From Pseudomonadota bacterium (lineage in GTDB: Bacteria > Pseudomonadota > Gammaproteobacteria > Arenicellales > UBA868), in NCBI GenBank assembly GCA_016845525.1, contig JAERSQ010000156.1:1-64000 (forward strand): a DNA stretch of 64,000 bases, read 5' to 3'. Positions 49,820 to 59,590 of the stretch are shown piece by piece. Below the pieces are notes generated by a model that saw only the letters and a list, made by a program, of their open reading frames with translations, had not been told where the DNA came from and ran no database searches. Position numbers and translations under genes: made by a program. Positions within the stretch are counted from its first letter, which is position 1. Each line of letters opens with the position of its first letter.

Positions 49820-50785
49820 CTACCGGCAGCCGGCCGCGTCAAGAAACCGGGATATCCCTTCGAACACACGCGGATTGAGCGCATCAAACCAGATCCAACC
49901 CGGCTCATTCCGCAGCCAGGTAAGTTGCCGTTTTGCCAGGCGGCGGGTGGCTGTTTGGACATCTTCTTCAAACTGCCGGCGACTGGTCTCACCCTGAAGG
50001 AACCTCCAGGCCTGCTGATACCCCACGCTGCGCATTGCTGGAGTCTGCCGGGCTTTGGGAAACGCCGATTTAAGGCCTTCGACCTCCTCCAGAAACCCTT
50101 GCCCAAGCATCGACTTGAAGCGCTGTGAGATCCTTTCATGCAACACAGCCCTGTTCGAGAGAAATAGACACAACTTCAATACCCTCACATTGCTGCCGGC
50201 CAGTCCGCCAATACGCGCAGTCTCTTCACCGACACTACCGGAATGCATGTGAATCTCCAGCGCCCTCAGGATCCGTTGCCGATCCTCCGGCGCGATGTGC
50301 CGGGCAGCGTCCGGCGCCAACCTGTGAAGCCGCTCATACAAACCCGGCCAGCCGACTGCCCTCGCCTCCTCCTCCAGAGTCGCTCGCAACAGCGCGTCTG
50401 CAGGGGGCAAGTCCGACAAACCGTAAAACAATGCAGAGAAATAAAACAGCGTGCCTCCAACACAGAGCGGAATACGACCGCGTCTACGACTGTCTGAGAT
50501 CAGCCGTTGGGCATCCGTCCGAAAGTCGGCAGCCGAATAGGGTTCCTCGACATCGCGGATATCGATCAGACCGTGGGGCGTCTTCTCGAGCACAGCTGGA
50601 GCCGGTTTGGCCGTGCCGATATCCATCCCCCGATAAACCTGCCCCGAGTCGACGCTCACGAGGTCGAACGGGAATTCCCTGGCTAACCTGAGCGCCAGAT
50701 CGGTTTTACCACACGCCGTCGTCCCCGCAAGAAAGATCACGGGCAGATTGGGCGCGGCGGCCACATTCACGTTCTTTGGGTTCAC
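49820..50785 (-). CDS. miaA: tRNA dimethylallyltransferase
   Basis: Adds an isopentenyl group to A37 of tRNAs that read codons starting with U. The 321 residues have the P-loop LAGTTACGKTDLALRL, the catalytic Asp in VSVDSGQVYRGMDIGTAKP, and the DMAPP and tRNA-binding region around RRRGRIPLCVGGTLFY. The frame starts with GTG and overlaps the amidase stop (GTGA). mutL, which usually separates the amidase gene and miaA, is missing. Confidence 0.96.
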   Translation of the reverse strand: MNPKNVNVAAAPNLPVIFLAGTTACGKTDLALRLAREFPFDLVSVDSGQVYRGMDIGTAKPAPAVLEKTPHGLIDIRDVEEPYSAADFRTDAQRLISDSRRRGRIPLCVGGTLFYFSALFYGLSDLPPADALLRATLEEEARAVGWPGLYERLHRLAPDAARHIAPEDRQRILRALEIHMHSGSVGEETARIGGLAGSNVRVLKLCLFLSNRAVLHERISQRFKSMLGQGFLEEVEGLKSAFPKARQTPAMRSVGYQQAWRFLQGETSRRQFEEDVQTATRRLAKRQLTWLRNEPGWIWFDALNPRVFEGISRFLDAAGCR

Positions 50786-52089
50786 AGGGGAACCTTAAGC
50801 TTTTGCCCAATCTGAAGCGTTCCGGACTGGAGCGTATTTTCTCTCCTCAGGTCAGACACGCTTACTCCCAGTCGGGCAGCTATCAGTCTTAGCGAATCTC
50901 CGGGCGCCACCACATACGTATTTTCTTCCCGTGTTCTTCGGGGGCAGCGCTCATCAGCATCGCAGTACCTCGACAGGCCACGAAAGATCGCTCCGGCGAT
51001 GCGCTCCTGGGTGAGTTCCTGCTGCAGATCCTTCTCCTCAACCGGATTGGTCATAAATCCGGTCTCGATCAATACTGCCGGGATGTCTACTGCCTTAAGA
51101 ACCGCAAAGCCCGCCCGACCCACCTCGCGGCTATGGAGTGCTCCGACCTCATTGAGGGCGCCGAGCAACGCCCGACCCAGTTCATGACTCTCCCGGATCT
51201 TCCAATCGAGTCCCATATCCAGCAAGGTTCGCTGCAGAACGGGATCCTGTTGTCCAATGTCGACCCCGCCTGCGAGATCGGCCGCGTTCTCCCGTTGCGC
51301 CAGCCACTTACCCATCTCGCTGCTGGCGCCGTCAGTCGATAAAATGTACACAGACGCGCCCTGCGCGGTCTTGCGTCGCGCTGCATCCGCATGAACTGAC
51401 AAAAACACATCGGCTCTGCGGGTCATTGCAAATGTGACTCGCTTGCGCAGGCTCACATAATAATCGTCGGTGCGGGTTAGGATCGCCCTCATGCGCCCGT
51501 CCCAATTAACAATTCGCTTCAGCCGGCGTGCAATACTCAACGCCACGTTTTTCTCATAAGCCCCGGTCCCGCCAACCGCACCGGGATCCTCACCCCCGTG
51601 TCCGGGGTCGATCACGACCAGGTAATCTTCTTCCCGCAACTCCAATGAAGAAGAAACACCCTGCTCTGCTGTTGCCTCGTGAATCAAGTCGACGACAAGG
51701 CGATGGGGATAGGCATCACTCGGATCCAACAGAAATGCGCGAAAGGTCACTGCGTGTCGCAGGTCTAAAACGATCCGGAACGTTTCTGGATCGGGTCGAC
51801 CGGTTCGGACACCCGCGACCGAACCTCCCTCGCTGGTCGTGAAGTCAAATCCCTGTCTCAGCCGCCCCTCATCGAGATCAATGACGATTCTCTTTGGGTT
51901 ATCCAGGGAAAAGACACGATAGGTCGCCGCCGTGCTGAGTTCGAGGACCAGCCGGGTTCTTTCGGGTCCATGCCAGAACCGGCTATCTGTGACTTCGGTC
52001 TGGGAATAAACCGGTTGCGGCCATGCGGCCAAGGCGGCAAGCAAACTGGTGACGACCGCCGGCCCTAGCCATTTGCAGACCCCGCTCAT
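50782..52089 (-). CDS. N-acetylmuramoyl-L-alanine amidase (AmiB/AmiC type)
   Basis: Periplasmic peptidoglycan amidase used in daughter-cell separation. I start at the ATG at 52087-52089, which gives a signal peptide (about residues 1-31) and puts the gene just after tsaE; a longer frame would overlap tsaE by 100 bases. Domain order: AMIN domain (about 35-145), Amidase_3 domain with zinc residues in VIDPGHGGEDPGA and the catalytic Glu in VLIETGFMTN, and a C-terminal LysM domain (YVVAPGDSLRLIAARLGVSV). It has no visible ribosome site at the usual spacing, so translation may depend on tsaE. Confidence 0.94.
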   Translation of the reverse strand: MSGVCKWLGPAVVTSLLAALAAWPQPVYSQTEVTDSRFWHGPERTRLVLELSTAATYRVFSLDNPKRIVIDLDEGRLRQGFDFTTSEGGSVAGVRTGRPDPETFRIVLDLRHAVTFRAFLLDPSDAYPHRLVVDLIHEATAEQGVSSSLELREEDYLVVIDPGHGGEDPGAVGGTGAYEKNVALSIARRLKRIVNWDGRMRAILTRTDDYYVSLRKRVTFAMTRRADVFLSVHADAARRKTAQGASVYILSTDGASSEMGKWLAQRENAADLAGGVDIGQQDPVLQRTLLDMGLDWKIRESHELGRALLGALNEVGALHSREVGRAGFAVLKAVDIPAVLIETGFMTNPVEEKDLQQELTQERIAGAIFRGLSRYCDADERCPRRTREENTYVVAPGDSLRLIAARLGVSVSDLRRENTLQSGTLQIGQKLKVPL

Positions 52090-52091
52090 CC

Positions 52092-52511
52092 TCAGATTTT
52101 GAGAATACAGACCGCTCGGCCCGTATCCCGATAGGCTAACGACACTCTCCAATTGGGCAGCGGCAGCGCATGCCCGCCTCGGTCCGGCCACTCAATCAAA
52201 ACTATATCCGAGGGACCACATCGATCCCGCAGCCCAAGGCTTTCCACCTCTTCCGGTCCTGCAATCCGGTAGAGATCCAGGTGATGAACCCGTCCCCGGT
52301 CAGTCATGTATTCCTCGACCAGGGTGTAGGTCGGACTGACGACTGCCGCATCACACCCGAGCCCATCGATCAACCCCTGCGCGAACGAAGTCTTCCCGGC
52401 GCCCAAGTCCCCCTCGAGGTAGATGACCACCGGCGCGCCCAATTCAGCGCCGAAGGATTTACCCAATGCGTGAGTCTCCCGAGCGTCCTTGAGCACATGG
52501 TTACCCTCCAT
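52092..52511 (-). CDS. tsaE: tRNA threonylcarbamoyladenosine biosynthesis ATPase TsaE
   Basis: ATPase partner of TsaB and TsaD in making t6A37 in tRNA. The 139 residues have Walker A LEGDLGAGKTSFAQGL near residue 36, YTLVEEYMT and the HLDLYRI motif. It starts 4 bases after the nnr stop and ends just before the amidase start. tsaB and tsaD are not in the window. Confidence 0.96.
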   Translation of the reverse strand: MEGNHVLKDARETHALGKSFGAELGAPVVIYLEGDLGAGKTSFAQGLIDGLGCDAAVVSPTYTLVEEYMTDRGRVHHLDLYRIAGPEEVESLGLRDRCGPSDIVLIEWPDRGGHALPLPNWRVSLAYRDTGRAVCILKI

Positions 52512-52515
52512 ATCG

Positions 52516-54012
52516 TTATCCGCCTACGGACAGTTCTGACCGCAGTTCTCTAAGATAAGGATTGAGATCACTCGCAGCCATTCCAAACGCTCCGGCTGCC
52601 GCCCCTGCCCGCTCTGCCGCGACCGCATGCAGCCACACTCCAGCACCTGCAGCCTCGTAGTCTGAAACGCCCTGCACCCGCAATGCGCCGATGACACCAC
52701 TCAACACATCGCCCATACCGGGCGTGGCCATCCCGGAATGACCGCGATCACAGGCCATGACAGGATGATCGCCCTTTGCTACCAACGTCCCCGACCCCTT
52801 AAGGACACACGTGGCGTCAAATTTCGATGCCAGGTGCTCGACGATCATTGGCCGTGTCCCCTGCACCTCCTTGGTAGTTAAGCCAGCAAGTCGCCCGGCC
52901 TCGCCTGGGTGCGGTGTCAACAGTGACCCGTTTAGTCTTGTCGGACTCTGTGCCAGCAGGTTAAGGCCGTCGGCGTCGACGACCTTGGGTAACTCGGCGT
53001 CCCTGCAAACAGAATACATCTCGCTGGCCCAAACCGTCTGCCCAAGTCCAGGACCAACCACGACAGCATCAACACCCTCAAGAAGCGCGGTCAACTCGTT
53101 TGGATCGGTTACCCCATTGACCATTAATTCAGGACAAAGTGCGGCGGCCGCACTGCGGCTATCAGGATGACAGGCAATACTGACGCGCCCTGACCCCATA
53201 CGCAGAGCAGCACACCCTGCCAGCACCGGGGCCCCCGCCATGCCCGGGCCTCCGCCTACGACCAACAGGCGTCCTGCAACGCCTTTGTGCGCGCTATTCG
53301 GCCTAACCGGCAGGACCTGCCGGACCCAGGATTCAGAAATCCGAAAACCCCAAGGCTGTAACGCCCTGACTCGTGCGCTTGACTCCTCCGATACCCGCAA
53401 ATCCTCGATTACAACTTCGCCCGCGTAGTCAACTCCCCGACCGGTAACCAGGCCAGGTTTGTTGCGGATAAAAGTCACCGTCACGTCTGCGCTCACCGCA
53501 CTTCCCAATGGGGCACCGGTGTCGGCATTCAGACCCGAGGGGATATCCAGGGCGAGGCAAGCGCCGCCATATTGATTGATATCGTCCACAATCGAGGCGA
53601 GCGGTTCGCGCAAGTTGCCTGATACCCCAATACCAAGCAACGCATCGACCACGACCTCGGTCTCCTGGAGTATGGTTTGGGAGTGGGACTCGGGGATGAG
53701 CCCGACGGACAAGGCCTCCTGTTCGGCCAATCTCGCCTCAGGCGTCGTTGCGGTCCCCAGTGACACCAACCTGACAGACAGGCCGCACGAGCTCGCGATC
53801 CGCGCAAGCACATAGCCATCGCCGCCATTGTTTCCTGTGCCGCAGTAGACGGCGATGCATTGGGCTCGGGGCCATCTTTGACGCAGCACCCGAAATGCCG
53901 CACGTCCGGCGCTCTCCATCAACACCTGGCCAGATCTTCCCGAAGCAATCTCCCCCTGCTCCAGTGATCGGACCTGGTCGACGGTACAAAGAGGGGATTG
54001 CGGGGTGCGCAT
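52516..54012 (-). CDS. nnr: Bifunctional NAD(P)H-hydrate epimerase / ADP-dependent dehydratase
   Basis: Repairs hydrated NAD(P)H. The N-terminal epimerase domain (residues 1 to about 215) has YCGTGNNGGDGYVLAR and LDIPSGLNADTG; the C-terminal kinase-like dehydratase domain has GPGLGQ, LTPHPGEAGRL and the catalytic Asp segment GHSGMATPGMGDVLSG. I choose the ATG at 54010-54012, which clears the divergent queG start; other in-frame ATGs at 54039 and 54063 would overlap queG. Fusion of the two enzymes is usual in proteobacteria. Confidence 0.93.
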   Translation of the reverse strand: MRTPQSPLCTVDQVRSLEQGEIASGRSGQVLMESAGRAAFRVLRQRWPRAQCIAVYCGTGNNGGDGYVLARIASSCGLSVRLVSLGTATTPEARLAEQEALSVGLIPESHSQTILQETEVVVDALLGIGVSGNLREPLASIVDDINQYGGACLALDIPSGLNADTGAPLGSAVSADVTVTFIRNKPGLVTGRGVDYAGEVVIEDLRVSEESSARVRALQPWGFRISESWVRQVLPVRPNSAHKGVAGRLLVVGGGPGMAGAPVLAGCAALRMGSGRVSIACHPDSRSAAAALCPELMVNGVTDPNELTALLEGVDAVVVGPGLGQTVWASEMYSVCRDAELPKVVDADGLNLLAQSPTRLNGSLLTPHPGEAGRLAGLTTKEVQGTRPMIVEHLASKFDATCVLKGSGTLVAKGDHPVMACDRGHSGMATPGMGDVLSGVIGALRVQGVSDYEAAGAGVWLHAVAAERAGAAAGAFGMAASDLNPYLRELRSELSVGG

Positions 54013-54029
54013 CGGGATATCATAACGTG

Positions 54030-55124
54030 ATGAAAGCATTATCGGATGCAGCCTTGCATGCACTGGCCGAGGATATCCGCGGTTGGGCGCATGATCTCGG
54101 GTTCGATGCCATCGGCATTTCCGCTACTGATCTTTCAGAGGCCGCCCTCGCGCTTCGCAAATGGCTGCAACAGGGCTGGCATGGGGAGATGGACTTCATG
54201 GATCGCCATGTCCAAGAACGAACTCACCCAGAACTGCTCGTTCCGGACACGGTCCGGGTCATCAGTGTCCGGCTGGGTTATTGGCGCGATTCAGGAGCAG
54301 GTGCGCTCGAGACTCTCCGTGATCCGGAAAAGGCCTATATCGCGCGCTATGCGCTGGGAAGGGACTATCACCGTCCGATGCGGCGCAGACTCCAGAAACT
54401 GGCTGACCAGATTACCGAGTCGGTAGGCCCCTTCTCTTACCGCGCGTTTACAGACAGTGCGCCAGTCATGGAAAAACCCCTGGGGCAACATGCCGGGCTG
54501 GGCTGGCTGGGCAAAAACACCAACCTGATAGATCCAAAAACAGGGTCGTGGTTCTTTCTGGGAGAGTTGTATACAGACCTGCCCCTGCCCGTTGATACCC
54601 CTCACTCCGATCATTGCGGTTCCTGCTCGCGATGTGCAGTGGCCTGCCCAACCGGCGCACTCGACACTCCTTATCAACTGGATGCCAGGCGCTGCATTGC
54701 CTACCTCACCATAGAACACAAATCCGCAATCCCGGAGTCTTTGCGCGCGATGATCGGCAACCGCATCTTTGGCTGCGATGACTGCCAACTTGTCTGTCCG
54801 CACAATGATAGCCCCGGAGCTGGAGACGAATTGTTCTCTCCTCGACATGGACTGGAACAAGCAGACCTGGTCGATCTCTTCAACTGGTCACCCAAAGAGT
54901 TTGAACGCTATACAACGGGAAGCGCCCTGCGTAGGCTCGGATACGAACGATGGATGAGAAATCTGGCGGTGGCGTTAGGTAACGGCGTACCTGATGAAAT
55001 GGTGAAAAAAGCGCTACAAGCTCGTCTCGGCAAGATTTCTGACATGGTCGACGAACATATAAACTGGGCCCTTCGCCGCCTGAACGGCCACCCGGATTCC
55101 GCTACCCAGACACGCGGATGTTAA
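54030..55124 (+). CDS. queG: Epoxyqueuosine reductase QueG
   Basis: Last step of queuosine synthesis in tRNA, using cobalamin and two [4Fe-4S] clusters. The 364 residues have the cobalamin domain with [14 protein letters not shown], then [16 protein letters not shown] and [13 protein letters not shown] cluster motifs, and HEAT-like helices at the end. I start at the ATG at 54030; a longer frame would run antisense into nnr. Neither start has a good ribosome site. Its 3' end overlaps the 3' end of orn by 23 bases. Confidence 0.95.
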   Translation: MKALSDAALHALAEDIRGWAHDLGFDAIGISATDLSEAALALRKWLQQGWHGEMDFMDRHVQERTHPELLVPDTVRVISVRLGYWRDSGAGALETLRDPEKAYIARYALGRDYHRPMRRRLQKLADQITESVGPFSYRAFTDSAPVMEKPLGQHAGLGWLGKNTNLIDPKTGSWFFLGELYTDLPLPVDTPHSDHCGSCSRCAVACPTGALDTPYQLDARRCIAYLTIEHKSAIPESLRAMIGNRIFGCDDCQLVCPHNDSPGAGDELFSPRHGLEQADLVDLFNWSPKEFERYTTGSALRRLGYERWMRNLAVALGNGVPDEMVKKALQARLGKISDMVDEHINWALRRLNGHPDSATQTRGC

Positions 55125-55653
55125 AGAAGTGCTCACGATAGTATTTGAGCTCTTCAATTGACTCGAGAATATCATCAAGAGCCCGATGCCCCCCTTTTTT
55201 GGCGAAACCACTCGCCAAGCCGGGACACCATCTGACCGCCAGTTCCTTGACGCTGCTGACATCGAGGTTTCGATAGTGCAGGAAGGACTCCAGTTCAGGC
55301 ATGTGCTCGGCAAGAAAACGCCGGTCCTGACAGATACTGTTCCCACACAGGGGTGATTTCCCGGGACGAATGTACTCCCGGAGAAAATCGAGGGTGACGG
55401 CTTCGGCTTCCGCCTGGGTTACCGTTGACGCCCTGACCCGCTCAATTAATCCAGTCTGAGCATGGGTCGTCTGGTTCCATTCGTCCATCCCTGAGAGGAC
55501 TGCCTCCGACTGGTGGATCGCCAAGACCGGGCCCTTTGCCAAAAGATGCAAATGGGCATCGGTCACCACCGTGGCAATCTCGATAATGAGATCGGCCTTG
55601 GGATCAAGGCCGGTCATCTCCAGATCCATCCAGACGAGATCAGAATCGTTCAT
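55102..55653 (-). CDS. orn: Oligoribonuclease
   Basis: Degrades RNA oligos of 2-5 nt, including pGpG from c-di-GMP turnover. DEDDh motifs are clear: [30 protein letters not shown] and [15 protein letters not shown] start at the ATG at 55651-55653 (183 residues). It is convergent with queG, and the two coding regions overlap by 23 bases at their 3' ends. Confidence 0.97.
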   Translation of the reverse strand: MNDSDLVWMDLEMTGLDPKADLIIEIATVVTDAHLHLLAKGPVLAIHQSEAVLSGMDEWNQTTHAQTGLIERVRASTVTQAEAEAVTLDFLREYIRPGKSPLCGNSICQDRRFLAEHMPELESFLHYRNLDVSSVKELAVRWCPGLASGFAKKGGHRALDDILESIEELKYYREHFFNIRVSG

Positions 55654-55715
55654 CGCATCCAACGCGCCACCGCATGACCGGAATTCGCATCAGAGAGAAG
55701 CCGTCCTCGTTTTAA

Positions 55716-57803
55716 TCAGGCGTCACTCTCCACGGCCTTCATGCTCAGCCGGATCCGGCCCTGTTTGTCGACCTCCAGGACTTTGACCTTAACAACATCA
55801 CCTTCAGAGAGTTTGTCGCTTACATTGGCAACCCGTTCATCAGAAATCTGGGAGATGTGCACCAGGCCGTCTTTACCAGGAAGGATGTTTACAAAGGCGC
55901 CGAAGTCCATCAGGCGCACCACTTTACCTTCGTAGATTGTTCCGGCTTCGACGTCGGCGGTAATCTGTTCGATCCGACGCTTCGCCTCTTCCGCGGCCGA
56001 CAGATCGGACGTCGCGATCTTGATGGTTCCATCGTCCTCGATATCGATGGCCGCTCCGGTGGCTTCAGAAATTGCGCGAATGGTGACACCGCCTTTACCA
56101 ATAACATCACGTATCTTGTCAGTAGGAATGGATAGTGTCGTAATACGCGGCGCATACTGGGACATCTCTTCACGAGGTGCACTGATGACTTTCGCCATTT
56201 CAGCGAGGATATGCAATCGGCCCCGTTTGGCTTGGCCTAATGCCTGTTCCATAATTTCCGAAGTGATGCCGTCAATCTTGATATCCATCTGCAGAGCCGT
56301 GACACCTTCGGCCGTCCCGGCAACCTTAAAGTCCATATCGCCAAGGTGATCTTCATCGCCCAAAATATCCGTCAGGACGGCGAATCGGTCTGCGTCCTTG
56401 ATCAGTCCCATCGCAACGCCAGCGACAGGCGCCTTTAACGTGACACCAGCATCCATCAAGGCCAGACTGGTACCGCAGACGGTTGCCATCGAACTGGATC
56501 CGTTGGACTCAGTAATTTCGGATACGGCCCGAATAACATACGGAAACTCTTCGGGACTCGGCAGCACGCCGAGAATGGCGCGCTTGGCGAGCCGGCCATG
56601 GCCGATTTCCCTTCTCTTAGGCGACCCAACCCGTCCGGTTTCGCCCACACAAAACGGCGGGAAGTTGTAATGCAGCATGAACGGGTCCCGCCGCTCGCCT
56701 TCCAGGGCATCAATAATCTGTGCGTCCCTTTCTGTCCCGAGCGTACAGGTTACGATCGCCTGCGTCTCTCCCCGGGTAAAGAGTGCCGAACCGTGTGTCC
56801 GGGGTAGTACGCTCGTCTCAATACTGATGGGCCGAACAGTCTCCAGGTCACGGCCATCAATTCGGGGTTCATTCGAGAGAATCCGTCCACGGACAGTTGC
56901 CTTTTCAATGCCTTTGACGGCGCCTTTTATACGATCGGCCAAATCCGCTTCCGAGTCCTCCGAGAGCAGTTCGCTGGATGCTTTTTCACGCACTGCGGCC
57001 ATGGCATCCTGGCGGGCGGTTTTGTCCGCGATCTGATAGGCGCTTTCGATATCTGCCGCAACAAGAGCGGAAACCTGCTCCTGGAGCCCTTGATCCTGTG
57101 CTTGCGCTTCCCACTGCCACTGTTCTGCCCCTACTTTGGCGGCCAATGACTCAATGGCTGAGATCGCCGCCTGCGATGCGTTGTGCCCAAACACTACCGC
57201 CCCAAGCATCTGTTCCTCAGTCAACTCCTGGGCCTCTGACTCCACCATGAGGACAGCGCTTTGGGTTCCGGCCACCACCAGATCAAGCGCAGAAGCTTCA
57301 AGCTGCGTCGCGCTCGGGTTAAGGACGTACTCTCCATCAATAAAGCCGACACGCGCGGCGCCGATTGGGCCATTAAAGGGGACGCCGGAGATGGACAGTG
57401 CCGCAGACGCGCCGACCATCGCAACGATGTCCGGATCGATTTCTGGATCCACTGACAGGATCGTCGCGATAACCTGTACTTCATTGTTGAAGCCTTCTGG
57501 AAAGAGCGGTCGGATCGGGCGATCGATAAGGCGGCAGGTCAAGATGGCCTTCTCGGAGGGCCGCCCTTCGCGCTTAAAAAAACCGCCGGGAATTCTTCCG
57601 GCGGCGTAGGTTCGTTCTTCGTAATCGACGGTCAGGGGGAAAAAATCCCGACCGCTCGGCTCTCGTGCAGCGACCACGGTAACCAGTACAACGGTTTCGC
57701 CCATGCTGGCCAATACTGCACCGGATGCCTGTCGGGCGATTTGCCCGGTCTCCAGGCGAAATTCCTGATCGCCGTACTGGAAAGTTTCAACGGTTTTGTT
57801 CAA
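55716..57803 (-). CDS. pnp: Polyribonucleotide nucleotidyltransferase (PNPase)
   Basis: Phosphorolytic 3'-5' exoribonuclease of the degradosome. The 695 residues contain two RNase PH domains (around 1-220 and 305-530) with the TRGETQA and [16 protein letters not shown] segments, a helical linker, a KH domain ([15 protein letters not shown]) and a C-terminal S1 domain ([21 protein letters not shown]). The start is TTG with a GGAG site 8 bases upstream; the site lies partly in an inverted repeat (57808-57823). It follows rpsO by 37 bases. Confidence 0.97.
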   Translation of the reverse strand: MNKTVETFQYGDQEFRLETGQIARQASGAVLASMGETVVLVTVVAAREPSGRDFFPLTVDYEERTYAAGRIPGGFFKREGRPSEKAILTCRLIDRPIRPLFPEGFNNEVQVIATILSVDPEIDPDIVAMVGASAALSISGVPFNGPIGAARVGFIDGEYVLNPSATQLEASALDLVVAGTQSAVLMVESEAQELTEEQMLGAVVFGHNASQAAISAIESLAAKVGAEQWQWEAQAQDQGLQEQVSALVAADIESAYQIADKTARQDAMAAVREKASSELLSEDSEADLADRIKGAVKGIEKATVRGRILSNEPRIDGRDLETVRPISIETSVLPRTHGSALFTRGETQAIVTCTLGTERDAQIIDALEGERRDPFMLHYNFPPFCVGETGRVGSPKRREIGHGRLAKRAILGVLPSPEEFPYVIRAVSEITESNGSSSMATVCGTSLALMDAGVTLKAPVAGVAMGLIKDADRFAVLTDILGDEDHLGDMDFKVAGTAEGVTALQMDIKIDGITSEIMEQALGQAKRGRLHILAEMAKVISAPREEMSQYAPRITTLSIPTDKIRDVIGKGGVTIRAISEATGAAIDIEDDGTIKIATSDLSAAEEAKRRIEQITADVEAGTIYEGKVVRLMDFGAFVNILPGKDGLVHISQISDERVANVSDKLSEGDVVKVKVLEVDKQGRIRLSMKAVESDA

Positions 57804-57807
57804 GCGG

Positions 57808-57823
57808 ATAACTCCGTAGTTAT
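57808..57823 (-). promoter_or_regulatory. Hairpin at the pnp ribosome site
   Basis: In mRNA sense, ATAACT and AGTTAT pair around ACGG; the GGAG ribosome site of pnp lies across the loop and right arm. PNPase expression is controlled through leader hairpins in E. coli; here the hairpin is short and its role is inferred. Confidence 0.35.
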
Positions 57824-57840
57824 TAAGGTGTCGAGCGGGT

Positions 57841-58110
57841 TTAGCGTCTGAGGCCCAAGCGACCGATTAGTGTGCGGTAACGTTCGGCGTCGCGATCTTT
57901 GAGGTAGTCCAAGAGTTTGCGACGGCGATTCACCATCCGCAGCAAACCCTGGCGTGAATGGTGATCGTGGATATGCGTTTTGAAGTGGTCAGTCAGATCA
58001 CTGATACGCGCAGTCAACAACGCTACCTGGACTTCGGGGGAACCGGTATCTCCGGGTCCGGTGGCATACTCATTGACGACCTTGGCTTTGTCTTCGGCCA
58101 CTAAGGACAT
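57841..58110 (-). CDS. rpsO: 30S ribosomal protein S15
   Basis: Binds 16S rRNA at the central domain. The 89-residue protein has normal length and the family core [25 protein letters not shown]. The end ([12 protein letters not shown]) is also typical. The ATG at 58108-58110 has an AGAGAGG site; the open frame continues upstream without support. It has its own promoter and is cotranscribed with pnp. Confidence 0.97.
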   Translation of the reverse strand: MSLVAEDKAKVVNEYATGPGDTGSPEVQVALLTARISDLTDHFKTHIHDHHSRQGLLRMVNRRRKLLDYLKDRDAERYRTLIGRLGLRR

Positions 58111-58200
58111 AACTAGACCTCTCTTACGATAAATTTCGAATGTGTGGAGCAGGATCGACGCCGGTTGAGGGGCAGATAAGCGCCGGCACAAAATGAAGGC
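58111..58200 (-). promoter_or_regulatory. rpsO leader, possible S15 autoregulatory region
   Basis: The predicted 90-base leader contains a GCCGG/CCGGC inverted repeat near 58160-58187. S15 represses its own translation through leader structures in many bacteria. The repeat is seen; the regulatory role is inferred. Confidence 0.3.
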
Positions 58201-58206
58201 CGCGGT

Positions 58207-58235
58207 ATTCTACAGTCATGCCTCGATTTCCTCAA
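58207..58235 (-). promoter_or_regulatory. Promoter of rpsO-pnp
   Basis: On the minus strand, TTGAGG (58230-58235) and TAGAAT (58207-58212) are exactly 17 bases apart, just after the truB stop. Confidence 0.5.
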
Positions 58236-58240
58236 GAAAT

Positions 58241-59173
58241 TCAGCCGGTCTGGATTCCCGAAGAAACCAACCTTTCCGGCGCGACCGTTCCCTGTGGGCC
58301 TACAACCCCCACCCCCAGAAAACCAGCGCCAGCAGAATACAGACGGACGTTTCCTTCGGTTGGGAGGTGACTCGCCCGAACGCTCTGACCGCGGCAAAGG
58401 TAAAACGCTGCGTCTACTGACAATTCGACCGCTGGGAGGTGGTCTAGCGCGTCAGCGATCGCTCCAAGACAGGAACGTCGATCAGTCGGCCCCGATAACT
58501 TCACCAGGTCATCCAAGGTCTGCGCCTCCTCCACCAGCAGTCCTGCTACGCCCAGGCGCCGCAACGCGATCACGTGACCGCCGGTTTCGAGTCTGTCGCC
58601 GATTTCCGTGGCCAATGCCCTGACGTAGAATCCGGAAGAGCACCGTAGCGTCAGTTCGACGTCCCGGCCGTCATATGAGTCGAAGTCCAGGGAGTGGACA
58701 GTGACCTCTCTGGCCTCTCGCTTTACCTCTTTGCCCTCTCGGGCCAATTTATATAAGGGCTGCCCATCGACTTTGATGGCGGAATACATCGGCGGGACCT
58801 GAAAGTACGTACCGACAAACTCTTGCAAGACGGTGCGCACCTGGTCTTCGGTTACGTCGACGGGAGCTTGTTGAATGATGGCGCCTTCGCTGTCCCCGGT
58901 TTCTGTGGTTTCGCCTAAGCGCACCGTCGCTCTATAGTGTTTGTCCGATCCGAGAAAATATCCCGACCAACGCGTCGATGTACCAAAACAGAGTGGCAGC
59001 AATCCGGTAGCAATGGGATCAAGGCTTCCGGTATGGCCCGCTTTCCTCGCCCCCAACAGTTTTCGGGCGCGTTGGAGCGCCTCGTTCGAGGTAATGCCTG
59101 CGGGCTTATCCAGAAGCAGGATTCCGTCTACCGGGTCGCCGAATGGTTTCTTTCGCCTACGGCCCAAGCTCAA
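58241..59173 (-). CDS. truB: tRNA pseudouridine synthase B (position 55)
   Basis: Makes pseudouridine 55 in the T-loop of all elongator tRNAs. The 310 residues have the catalytic Asp in HTGSLDPIATGLLPL, the GILLLDKPAGITSN start and the YKLAREGKEV segment, with a C-terminal PUA-like domain. It starts with TTG at 59171-59173, overlapping the rbfA stop (TTGA). rbfA-truB-rpsO-pnp is the conserved order. Confidence 0.96.
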   Translation of the reverse strand: MSLGRRRKKPFGDPVDGILLLDKPAGITSNEALQRARKLLGARKAGHTGSLDPIATGLLPLCFGTSTRWSGYFLGSDKHYRATVRLGETTETGDSEGAIIQQAPVDVTEDQVRTVLQEFVGTYFQVPPMYSAIKVDGQPLYKLAREGKEVKREAREVTVHSLDFDSYDGRDVELTLRCSSGFYVRALATEIGDRLETGGHVIALRRLGVAGLLVEEAQTLDDLVKLSGPTDRRSCLGAIADALDHLPAVELSVDAAFYLCRGQSVRASHLPTEGNVRLYSAGAGFLGVGVVGPQGTVAPERLVSSGIQTG

Positions 59174-59538
59174 TTTCCGTTTTCGTGATCGTCAGAATAG
59201 GAAATGTCATCCAACAATTTTGACATCTCGGCACCGCGCTCAATACTGTCGTCATACTCGAACACCAGTTCCGGTGTTCGGCGCAAACCAGCCCGCTGTC
59301 CCAACGCCCAACGCAGGGAACTCGAGACCGCATTCAATTCTTTTGTGATCTCGGTGCTTGAGAGTTTTGGGGCGAGCGAAGTGACAAACACCCTGGCATG
59401 TCTCAGATCCTTGCTCACAGAAACTGAGGTGATAGAGATCAATCCAACCGTATTGGGTTCCATCTCGCGGGAGATAATTTCGGCCAGCTCTTTTCGCAGA
59501 ACCTGCCCGATCCGACGCGTCCGATCGACGCCCTGCAT
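59170..59538 (-). CDS. rbfA: Ribosome-binding factor A
   Basis: KH-fold 30S maturation and cold-shock factor. I start at the ATG at 59536-59538 (122 residues), with AAAGGA upstream; it gives MQGVDRTRRIGQVLRKELAEII, matching the family. A longer frame from 59613 would overlap infB by 23 bases and add 25 residues without homology. The KH-type core runs from ISITSVSVSKDLRHARVFV to FEYDDSIERGAEMSKLL. Confidence 0.93.
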   Translation of the reverse strand: MQGVDRTRRIGQVLRKELAEIISREMEPNTVGLISITSVSVSKDLRHARVFVTSLAPKLSSTEITKELNAVSSSLRWALGQRAGLRRTPELVFEYDDSIERGAEMSKLLDDISYSDDHENGN

Positions 59539-59590
59539 CTTGATCTTCGTCCTTTGTGAGGCTGTTTTAACTGCTTCTGTTGACGTTCGG

